The translations under genes and the position numbers were made by a program. Source: Zygaena filipendulae (taxonomy: Eukaryota; Arthropoda; Insecta; Lepidoptera; Zygaenidae). From it: a stretch of DNA of 64,000 bases. The notes under the pieces are model-generated. The model was not told the DNA's origin and did not search any database. It saw nothing but the letters and a program-made list of their open reading frames with translations. The stretch is from contig OU015674.1 in the NCBI GenBank assembly GCA_907165275.2, positions 2,046,001 through 2,110,000 of the forward strand, in the 5' to 3' direction. Positions 50,501 to 62,500 of this stretch are shown here, in pieces (positions within the stretch are counted from its first letter, which is position 1; every line of letters begins with the position of its first letter).

Positions 50501-53500
50501 CGAGTTCTTATATGGTTTAGGCACTTAAGTACCAAGTTATGCCAATTTTTGACGAAGAAAAAGACAAAAAAATATTATAACTAAAAAAAGTTAATAATTA
50601 AACTGGAACCCTTTAATTAATCGAATGCAACCCTAAAACGAAGCATATGGTAGAACAATAACAAACGCGAGGGACCTCGCAGGCCGTAGATTTGAAGAAA
50701 GGATAAAAACAAAAAAGCCCATAATTAATATCACCAATTAACTCGATTCTTTTATTTTGGATTCTTTCTTATATGATAAAAGAAGAAAAAATTCTTCAAC
50801 GTCGAGTGCGTCATTTATTCCATTTTCAAATATTATTTTTTTTTCTTTCATGACGCATCGTAGCGTTTTAGAATCTGTTCATTTTCATTGTATAATTAGA
50901 TTTGTAAACGATTTTGTTTCTTTTACAGTTCGTTTGACATGTTTATTATTCATTCGTTTAAATGGAATTATAAATACAAGTGAAAAATTCCTCACTGAGT
51001 AAGTAGCTAGGTACCTACTCAAGTCTTTTCATAAACCTATACCAAACTATTTGCCGTATCTGTATCTATGGTACATAAAAAAATAGGTAAGTACTTGAAT
51101 GTAAATAGTTAATTAGGGTTGCTAAATAATTGATTAAATAAAATTTCATATTATTTTGTTACATATCTACGAAATTACGTAGCTTATGCCCTAGGTAACC
51201 TGTGTTTAGGGACATTCTATTCACGTAAATATCGAACGATAAAAAACAAGATAATAAATAAATTTCATACAATTACCAAACAGTTTATAAACAGAAAAGA
51301 CCATGAGCACAGTTAAATAGATAAGTAAGTAATTCTTAGTTTTCTATACCTTTATTTCAGGCTCGACTCTAAATACTTTAGTGACGATAGTTTTTAATTT
51401 CAGGGTCGTGTACCTTTGTCCTTTAATATCTAAGTTTTAGGTACGGGTACCTACGTATTACTTACATAAAATCCATAAAAACGTTGCCTACAATTTTGTT
51501 AATGCTACTGTATAAGACACTGGCCTGCCTGAGCGATAGTTTTTGTATACGGACAAGAAGATAAAACTCTATAGTCTGTACAATTGCATCTATTAAAAAT
51601 ATTGACCGGTTGTAAAATATTCATTTATTCCTAATTAAAAAAATATTTCGAAACGACTATGATTTAGAGTACTTGCCGGAATATTTAATGAAAAAAAAAA
51701 AAGAAACGTTGGAAGACAATTAAAATGGAGTAGACAGTAAGACCGATTTAATAACCAATCGGGCGCCTGACACCTAGCGGAGAGGCGCGAGAGGAAAAAA
51801 GAGAGATTGTAAGTAAGAAATTTCTCCCTCAATATAATTTCCTAATCACCGAGCTGAACGTCCGGTTCCGACGCAAAAAACACAGATACGACCTTCGGTG
51901 GATAGCGTCTTGTCAAATTTCGATTTGTGTGGATAAGAAATTTTATGAAAAAATAAAAAAACAAATAATTGTAGTGTGAAAAAACTTGTTTTTATAACTT
52001 TACCTACTAATTGTTCCCTCGCAAAGTTTGGGAACTCCCTCTGGAACTCAAAAACTTAAAGCCCCTCAGTGATAAGTAATATGACTTCCTACAAGCCTAA
52101 GAATTTCTAGAGCAATAATAAGTTCATTAAAAAAAATTTGAAAGCTGCTAGTTACCCATATCGGATTTTTTTGTATAGTATAGATAAATAACTAAAAAAA
52201 GACAACTTTGTTTTTTTGTTATCTGTGGAAATAATGATGAAGCGATTTAAAAAAATTAACAAATAAAAAGTTCCTTAGTAAATAAAAAATTACAGTATCC
52301 CTGAGATATTTTGTTACTGAAAAATATTTTTTTATATCGGAATAAAATATTTATTATAAAATAATAATTAGAATTATATATCAAATAATAATTAGAATTT
52401 GTGTGTAAAACCACGGGTGAAGGTAGATAAGTCTTTACAAATATCTACCCAATTTAATTTAGTCCTCTGTTGTTATTATTGTATTCATGACTGAATGATA
52501 AAACTAAAAATACTCACAATTAAAATTTAATAGATGTTATAATTGGTGAAAATATGATATTTATCGTGCTTGGTAACACTAAATACATTTTTAATTAGGC
52601 AATATTATTTATTTTAATTACCCATTAAATTTATAGTAAGTATTTCATTTATAACAATTATTCCGTGAAAATTATCTAACAGGTACTACGTATTTTCCAT
52701 ATTACCTACTAGGTATTTTCTATATTGACAACATCCTATGATTCTCGTAAAAATTATTCAGCTTTATATTTATTTATGATAAACTAGCTGTACCTCACGG
52801 TTCCACCCGCGGTAATTTTGGAGTTCCTGAGGGAATTCCAGTATAAATTTTATGTTCTTGAATCACTATCTATCGATAAAAACCGCATCAATAATTGGAT
52901 AGTTTTTTTACTTGCATGATGACCTTTCTTTTTTCAATATTCACTTTTATCAAAAAGTGCGTGTATTTGTGACTCTTTTCGGAACTCTAAAAATTTAGAG
53001 ACTCTTAGAAACTTAGACTTAGACTCTTAGAGACTTTTCCTGAGATTACTCCTTACATTCAAACAAACTTAATAAATAGGTAGGTTTATAGTATTGGTAT
53101 AGATCTTTTTTTTAAAGACGTATCCATATTATAATATCTTCGGTAGACCGTGTCAATATTTACTCTGGGAAAAGAAGGCGGCAAAAAATAAATTAGGCAA
53201 AAGCTCATTTTGGCTCAAAAATCGTCCTCGCGACATCTGCGCCCCGGGCGCGGGCGGGGGCGGGGGCGCCCCAGCGAGGGGCGGACAGGGCGCGGGAATC
53301 CCTCACTATTTGAATACTAGAGTGGTTTTATATGAGTTTCTAATAGGAATTTTGAGAGTTCTTTTATTTAGTTTCGATAGAGTAGATATTTCATTGTAGA
53401 AGGTTCGTTGCTTCTTCGGTATCGGATGTATTGTATGTATTGTGATCAAATACGGTGTTTGTGCTTTATTCAATAAAAATAAATGCAAAATTCTAATTAG

Positions 53501-56500
53501 GTACGCGAAAGAGAATAAATACTTTAAGATTAATACATATGTTTTAAAACTTTTGTAGGTACGTTTGCTGTCTTTTTGAACGTCCATTATTTGGAAACCA
53601 TTTAATGAAAACTAGGTATTATATAACATAAGTTTTCTTTGTGTCGGGTAGTTTTTATGTAGGAATATCAAAATTCATGCAAGTGTAACCGCTAGCATTA
53701 ACAAAAATTATAACTGCACCCCAGCTTCAAAGTTACACAAATTATTTAGTATTGCAGGCCTCGTCATACTTAAACATGATACTATTTTTGACCCATGTTT
53801 GACATAAATTAATTAAGATATAGGCCAAACGGTGAAGTAGTATGTATCGTAAAAAAGTCTACACACATAAAGAAGCAATCAAAAACGTGTGTGAAGTCTA
53901 TCGTATCGCTTTTTGTCCACGTGGACTATTTCCCACTTGTCTTCAGTACTACTATAGGCCAATGTCCAACTAAGGACTTTAGAAGGCTTACCATATTATA
54001 AAAAGTTTTTCAATCTAACTGTACCACCTATTATCAATTGGTCTACAAAATTCTTTCTCAAGGGGGGAAAATCACTTGAATTTAATTGAAGAATAACTTG
54101 GAACTTGATAAAAACGCAAGGGGTTAAATAACCTTTGGTTTGTTTTCGATTATCAATTTGAAGTTAAAAATAACTTTGTTCTTTTGAATACAGATGGATA
54201 AAAATAATATTATGCTTATTGTTCTAATTTTGGCGGAAAACTAGTTCCATATTAATTTTTTTACTGACAAAAACATAACGTGTTTAAATTCGGCAATTTT
54301 GACAGTTGTCGGTTTTTAACTTTAGCTTTAGTAGAAAGTTTCGTAGTAGCTGTTTTCATATATATTTTATGCTTAAAAATTTATGACATCTCGAGTAATT
54401 TTACAGTCCATGACACCATAAACTATACAGTTTCAAACGACAAACTTACAATGCAGTTGTTAAAAAAATACACTTAATACAAATGTTCTTAAAAAGAATG
54501 TGTAGGTACCTAAGTATTAGGTTTTTTTTTTCTTTTATGTATCGATAAAATCCGATTTACCTGGGTGTTAATCAAAAAATTTTGTTCGCAAGAAAACAAA
54601 GGGAAGACGTAGGAAAAAGCGAGCGATGGGTGGGCACTGAGACGTGATAATTTAGTTGCAAACATTGGTACAATCAAATAAAAGGTGATTGCGCGAAAAA
54701 ACCTTTTTTCCATCGGGACCATCGGCAAATAGGCTGCTGTCAAGACGGCTCGTCATGTCTTGATACTGGTGTTGTTAGATCGTTATTTAACTATATAAAA
54801 ATGAATAAAATGATGCCATATACTCCGATACCAGATGTGTTTGATGGGATCACTTATTTTATGTTAACGTTTCATATAATTTCAATATAATTGCAAACAA
54901 TTTAAATAATTAAATAATTTTAAGTAAAATTATTAACTTTTCAATAGATTTTTTTTTTGCACAACAGACACACCCACACACACATTTACAAATATTTACA
55001 AACAAAATATTTATATACTAGCTGTTCCCCGCGGTTTCACCCGCGTTAATTTTAGAGTTCCTGCGGGAATTCCGGAATACAATACAAGCCTATGTTACTT
55101 AGGGATAATGTAGTTTTCTAATGGTGAAAGAATTTTTGAAATCGGTCCTTTAGTTTTGAGTTAAATCTTAACAAACAAACAAACAAAACATCAAATCTTT
55201 CCTCTTCATAATATTAGTATAGATTAATTTGAAATTAAATGATTATTATAATATTATACCTACTGCTACTGGTTATAGACACGTGGCAGTGTGTCAAGCC
55301 AAGTTCAAGCATATACTATATCCCATCTATGGGCTATAAGCCCCGTAAAAATTACTCTCCATTTATTTTGTAATTTTTATTTAAAAAAAAAAACACTGAG
55401 TATCCTTCCCGGTGGGATTCGATCAGAAAGGGGTGAAAAATCAGGCAATCTAGCAACATTAAGTACTCGATAGTTAATATGTACCTACTACCATGATAAC
55501 ACGTAAGTATCAACTTTATCTATTTCGAGTACACTCTGCCCTTCGGTATAGAGTGCGACTGAAGACGCGACAGAAAAAGCGGAGTGAAAAAAAAATCAGT
55601 AGGTAGGCACACAATATTGTGTCCCCACGAATTGAAGCAATCATCGGAATTACATTTCGACCAATGAGCAGAAACGCTGTGTCACTTTTTCTGTTTAAGT
55701 ATTTTATTTATTTCTTTTTAACCAGTGATAGAGTTCTCGCCTCTCAATCACAAGGGTGAGGGTTCGATTCCTGAGTCGACTATAGATCTTTTCTGATCAT
55801 TGTATGAATCAAAGCGATCAGTGATGGTAAACATTGTTAGGAAACCTGCAAATTGAAAGCTTGTCCACATAGCACAGGCAGAACCCATAAACCCACACAC
55901 GCTTTAGGGTAGGCCTGTGCCCCAGCAATAGAGGCAATAAAAGGAAATTGTTATAATGTTTATATTTTATCAAATCTATTCGAGATAAGTTTGACATCGG
56001 TATATAGAGTTCGAGTTCACTAGCACCAATTTAATCTTTAATGATGTTTTAAGACTGCTGTATTTTATTTGATGGTGACTCTAAAAACTCTTCATGTTTT
56101 TTAATGATGCCGCTAGAGGTGATTTTCATATTAAATCCGTAGCCTGAGTCAAAAGCTCGAGGTAACCTAAAAAGATTAATTATTTTACATATCAAACAGG
56201 TAAATTAATAAAAAAATACGATACCTATAATATTTAAGCCACAAACCAAGTACATATATAAATATATTATACTTATTATATACTTACGTACCTATATTAT
56301 ATAGGTATAGCAACATAAGTAATCACCCTTCCATACCAATCTCAGAAATCCCCACTGGGGCAAGATTTCTTTCATGCGGACACATTTTTCCATTAAAAAT
56401 TTTACGAAAATGATAAGATGGATTACGTGCTAGAGTTACTGCTCCTATTCCCTAGAGGTGATTCGGTCTTCCCCCTTTTATTCTTGAGGTTATTTTTTCG

Positions 56501-59500
56501 GGAAATTACCGTGTGGCGAATATGAATGGGGTAAGTGATGTTGAGATATTAAAAATGGCGTCCCTTTTCTTTTAAATTTGTATTATGAATAGATAGATAC
56601 CTACTTCTAAATAATACCTATATACTTATTTTAAGTCTTTAAAAAAAATTGTGTATGCCAGTTGACATACAATTTAGAAATATATTGTAGGCTTTTTTTT
56701 TCGTTTACTAAGAATTATTACACACGTTTTCAAATACATGCTAATCCAGTTAATTACGAAACAACTGATATAAGTCGTTATGCCCATACAATAATAACAG
56801 TAATACTGTTCCATACAAAGCAGGCAAAATATAAAACTTATTTCACACATCAACCGCGATTGGTACCTATATACTCGCATTTATTTGTTATGCTGATTGA
56901 ATGTATAATTTAAAGGAAATACATTCCGAGCAAATATATTGTGGTTGTCTACACTAATATTTAAAGAACAGGAAATGATTGGGGTAAACTTGAATTCTAA
57001 AAAATGTTATGTGAAGTTGCAGTGTCCCAGAGTAACATAAGATATTTTTATCTTAGACCAAGAGTTCTCGAAGGAGTACCAAAACTCATACAATTATAGG
57101 TAGGTACAATTAATTTAATACAGAGAAAAGAAGAAAAAAATTCTTCCGACGGTGCATACTCGTATATTTTTCAAATTTAATGGACAAGAATTATTACGAT
57201 ACTCGGAAATAATAGTCCACGGTGAGTACGCACGCTGCAGAATTTCGGGCTAAAACGTAGCCCGCAAAATAGTGAAATAGAGGTGGTAATAAAACAAAAC
57301 ACCTGAATTGTTATATAAATATAAAAGATAAGATGGCTGTTCTCCCGCAGTTTCACCCGCGTCAATTTTCTATGTTAATATCCTATATCCTATAACACAA
57401 GATATAATTATTTTTTAAGATATACTCGTTAAAACTTCCAAATTTTACTTTTCTTTTCATAAACACAAATCTAACTCGTAAATAATTCGATTGGTTCAAT
57501 AGTTTAGGAGGTAAGCTAGCAAAGCCTTTTTTTAAAGAAGTAGGTACTATCACTTTTAAATTTAGAAACATAGAAATTTTTTTTTTTATTGTGTCGGTAT
57601 ATGTAGGATAGATATGCACGTGTTATAGTATGTATAGTGAGTAAATAACTGATTTATATTATCTTTATCTTACGTCCTTGTGATTTAATTTATTAATTAA
57701 TAGTACTTATCTATAGCATCTATTATATTATAGTGTTTTGCTTGCACACCTCATCTTCTATATCACTCTGTCTACCCAATGGTTAACTGGTAGAGAATAC
57801 CGCAAGGCATTAAGTTCGCCATTTCTACACACTGTGCAATAAAGAATAAATCCTATCCTACTAATATTATAAATGGAGGTAGATAAGCAATAACATGTTA
57901 ACCAACAAAATGAAGTTATTGATACAGAACGATTTGTTGAGAGTTAGAGAACGTTTTTTAATTATGTGTTTACCTTATTACATTGTTTAAATGTGTAACT
58001 AAATACTGAACATAAAAAATAAAAAAAATGACACAAAATGGCGCTATAATTTTAAAACTTTAATTGAATCAATATTTCTCCAGTGTTGCTATCACTATTG
58101 CTTATCTGTGTCCAAATTTGAAAGTGTGGATGTGTGGATGTTTGGATGTTCAGATGTTTGGATGTTTGTTACTCAATTACGCAAAAACGGCTGAACGGAT
58201 TTGGATGATATTTAGCATGCTCGTTGTCAGGGGTATAAAGAAGGACATAGGGTATTTTTTATCCCTGAATTCCCGCGGGAACTTTGCAATTACCGCGGGT
58301 GGAACCGCGGGGCACAGCTAGTATACAAATAAAATCAGCCGTTTTTGCGTGATAGAGTAAACGTATGCGAGGATAAGAGCTCGAAAGCGCATTTTCATCC
58401 GACTTGCTTCAAATTTATCGTCACTGCTGAGCTCCTATGTGTCTTAGCGTTATGTTATATAGCCTATAACCTGCCCAGAAGTATGGACTACAATCGTACC
58501 AAGTTTGGTTAAAATCCCTTCAGTAGTTTTTGACCCATGCGTGCACATACAGACAGACAGACAGACAAAAAATTTACTGATTGCATTTTTGGCATCAGTA
58601 TCGATCACCATTCATCCTCCAATATTAATTTTGAATATTCAATGTACAGAATTGACCTCTCTACAGTTTTATTCTAAGTGTTTAAATGAAGCATCTATAA
58701 GTTTTTCCTTTGTGATTCAACTTTTAAGTATGATAAAGGTTCAAGTGATACCAGTCAGCTAGTTCGCTAATAATTGGTACACCAATATCAATAAAATTGT
58801 AACCTACAATTGTTTTTCCACTTCACCCAAATTGCCCGTCATCGGATAGATAGTTGCGACGCAATGATTCTATTGATTTCCACTATCCCGCCACCCCCGC
58901 GCGACCCCCTCCCACCCTCTGTTGGTCGCTCACGCACGAGATGGACCCCCAACCCACATACGTAAGCATAATATAATATATATTATACATTATATGTACC
59001 TATGTGATGTAAATAATTGTCATCCGCTATGAAACCTCTGAAAGGCGTTGCCGCGTTGATCCATAACTAAAGTAGAGCGTCCGAAGTTTGATTTAGGTTC
59101 GATTGTAACCATTTCAAATATTTTTTTTACTCGTTTCACGCAAAAGTAGCCTGGGCCCTTACTCACTATGACCAGCAACATTCCTTGCCCATAAGGCGCG
59201 TCCCAAAAACGCATGTCCAAACGTTCTAGATGCCAAAATATTAGAAATTATTATTCTTTATGCCACAAGAAACGTTGTAAATGTATTTTTTTGCAGTAAA
59301 AATTCTTTGATTATGACGGAAAGACAGTTTTTGCAGCGTATTATCTTAACGTGGCGTGTTATAGTCATAATGAATCAGAGCCCTGGATAGAGAATATTAT
59401 AGGTATCTTACTGTGATTTAATAAAAAAACTGCCCTAAACGTTTACTGAACAAAATGGGGTGTTTCGAATCTTCGAAACTTTTTCTCTGCGAGCGATGAA

Positions 59501-62500
59501 AGAAATAGTTGAAAATATTTCCCCGAAACAGCGAGTGTCTTTGTCCGCTCTTCAAGCCGGATTTTTTCAGGAAACTTTTAACCTTTTTTGCGTAGAAGCT
59601 ACGGATGCTTTGCGTAGCGTTTTCACGACAAACTTCGAAAGTCCACCTGAGAAATTTTTGTGTCCAACTTTCCGGTTTTTTCATTGTTTAATGAATATCT
59701 AATTTTCTGTTATTAATAAAGGTAAAAGACGTTAATAGCTTTGAACATAATTCATTATTATATTGTAAGAGGTAGGTACATTGTAACCTTTTTAATATTT
59801 TTGTTTGATCTTTATTTTTTAGTGATTTCACGTTGAGACCATCATATTAAGTATGATTATTACCTGTATATGCTATGTGGTGATAACTAGGTCATCCTAA
59901 ACATGTCACTGAATATTACAGATTGAAATTCGGCTGATTATATTATGCATGTCCAACATCTTCCATAGGCATATAGTGGCAAGTTGAAGATCTAAGTTGA
60001 TTACAGGTTTTCATGAAAATCGTTACATAGGAATAAAGAATTATCGAGATTTGTAATATTTTTTAGTGTCATTCAATTATAAACTGTCCTAATTATAATT
60101 TATACAAAATAAATTAATATTCAAGTTTGTAAATCTTAATCAGCTTAATCCACCTATTTAATGTCCTCACATATCTACTTTAACGATGAAGGAAAAAAGA
60201 AATGCTAATTATTGCTTTTCAAACACGTTTTTATATATTGCTTTTAATATTTCTTGCGATAAGTCTGTGGTAACACTTGGTTCGTAAATGAATCAGAGAA
60301 CACCGGTCTTCACGAGCTTGGGATCGAACCCCTGCCCACTGAGTAAGAGGCAAAAACTCTACCGCTAAAAACAATACCACTGTTCACAGTTTAAAAGCAT
60401 TAAATGCAATTTCATTTTCATTTTTTCTGATATGTATGTAGGTAAATCCACATTCATATAAATAGATATAACTCCATCAAATTTCATCAAATTATAATAT
60501 AACTTTATCAAAATTGGATATCTATCTACCATTATTATAATATATACCTATACGATATTACCTATACTACAACATACATATCTATCTATTCTTTCCTGTC
60601 TTATACTCTCTGTTGATATATTTACTTCGATTAATGTATTTTCCTTCTCTCTTATTCGACGCACAAAACATAAAAGATTTCTTAAAAACTTCTCGAAACA
60701 AAAATAGAGATAATACTTACCTCGTAACGATTCATTTGTACGAATTCAGATACTCGAATGAAAGCTGGAGAACTTTTTCTTTATCGTTATGTTTTTTCAA
60801 TTGGCATTGTTATGTTAAAATTGACAACAAATTAATTGATACAGCCTGGAGAGAAAAGACTTCACTGTAGGTACCTATTGAATTTTTCCCCTATTTCTAA
60901 AAAGTTTGGGAATACTGAGTTTTCTAGATAATTATATCTATTCAGTAAATTTTTTAAGCAGTCAATCGCGTTAAAGTGGGATGGAAATACTGTTAGTGGT
61001 TCATATTTGAAAAATTGCTTTGAATTAAAAAAAAAGTAGATCACCACAAAGATAAAAAGGCCATACCTATACCTGTTCAATGTGGATTTTTAAATATTTT
61101 GCAATACAAAGAAATCGCACCACGCTACCGTGCGTGGACAGCACAAGCTATCAATTACAACAATTAAAAAACTCATTACACACTGACAACCAATAATCAG
61201 CGCCTGCCGCTAATAACTTAATTATTAGCTGGCAACACTGGCTATTTGCTTTTGACTTCGTCGATCGTGCAACGAAATAAAAAAGAAAAATAAACGACAG
61301 GACGTGGGAACAATGACAGATTGGTTACCTACTTATTGCATTTAAAAATTGCTACTAATCAAAAAGAAGAAGAAAACAATACCTACTATATTAACAACCA
61401 ACCACCAATAAATAAACCAATAGGTACCTAATAAATTTAAACAATAGGTTTTAGTTAAGTTAATTAATGTTTCGGACATATGTTACTTATCCTTCAACTT
61501 TAGCTAAACAATCTAAGCATAACGGAATGTCACTGGTCGGTAATAAAATTCTAATAAAAACACCTAACTGTCATAAAAAGCGAATGAACCTAGATAATAT
61601 TATGCCAACATAAAAATGTAATAATTAAATGGAATTATGCGCATAAGAATCATCCAGCCGCGGCGGCCATTGGCTAGTTTGAATGTGGAAAAACACATGA
61701 TTTTTTTGCTTATAAACAACGTAGAATGTACGTTGCGCCAGCTAGCTCTCCGATTGGCCGCCCGGCCCGCCGCTACTGGCTATTGGAGAGATTTTTTCCC
61801 AGCTTTTCACGTATACGGTCAGTTCTTTTTTTATTTCCACATTTTTCTAACCAATAGCGTCAGAACGTTTGAATTATTAAGTTGTTCGAATCTGTTTTTT
61901 TTTTAATTGCCACTACTAAGGCGATGTAAGAATAGACTAGGTATAAGTAGTTTCACGTAGTGATTACCTTCTCTCTGGGTAATTTATTTCGGTGACCGTT
62001 TGTAGTTCTAAAAATATTTTACCAACATTATCTAATACTAACAAATGAGTCTTATTTTCAGCAATAATAATTACTGTTCTAATTTTTACCTCACTAGGCT
62101 GTCGGCTGGAATTTTTCCTATACTATAAGAATGAACTCAATGACTATTACACTAAACCACACAAATCAAAACAAAAAAGAGGCACAATCACAAAAAAGCG
62201 TAATAACGATTGAATAACAATAACGTAAAATAGAAAATGAAACTTGTGTAAATCGCAAAATCTATTTTTAAATGGCCGACAGTTTTAAATTTGGAATTCT
62301 GTCTGGCAAGCGTGTGCAGCCACTATGCAGTAGGCACTCCGCGTGTTACAAATTTTACATTTTATTTGAATAATCCGAAAATGCATTTCAATGCTGTTGA
62401 ATGATTTTACGGAATGCAATGATCTTATCTGACGGTTATTAATAGTAATAGTTGAATAACTAGAGATAGCTATAGGATTATCAAGATACTTATAAATAAA

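Noticed and set aside
60318..60365. Possible tRNA gene (B-box and A-box-like motifs)
   Set aside because: No acceptor or anticodon stem can be formed; better explained as a tRNA-derived SINE. The same applies at 36778 and 55735.
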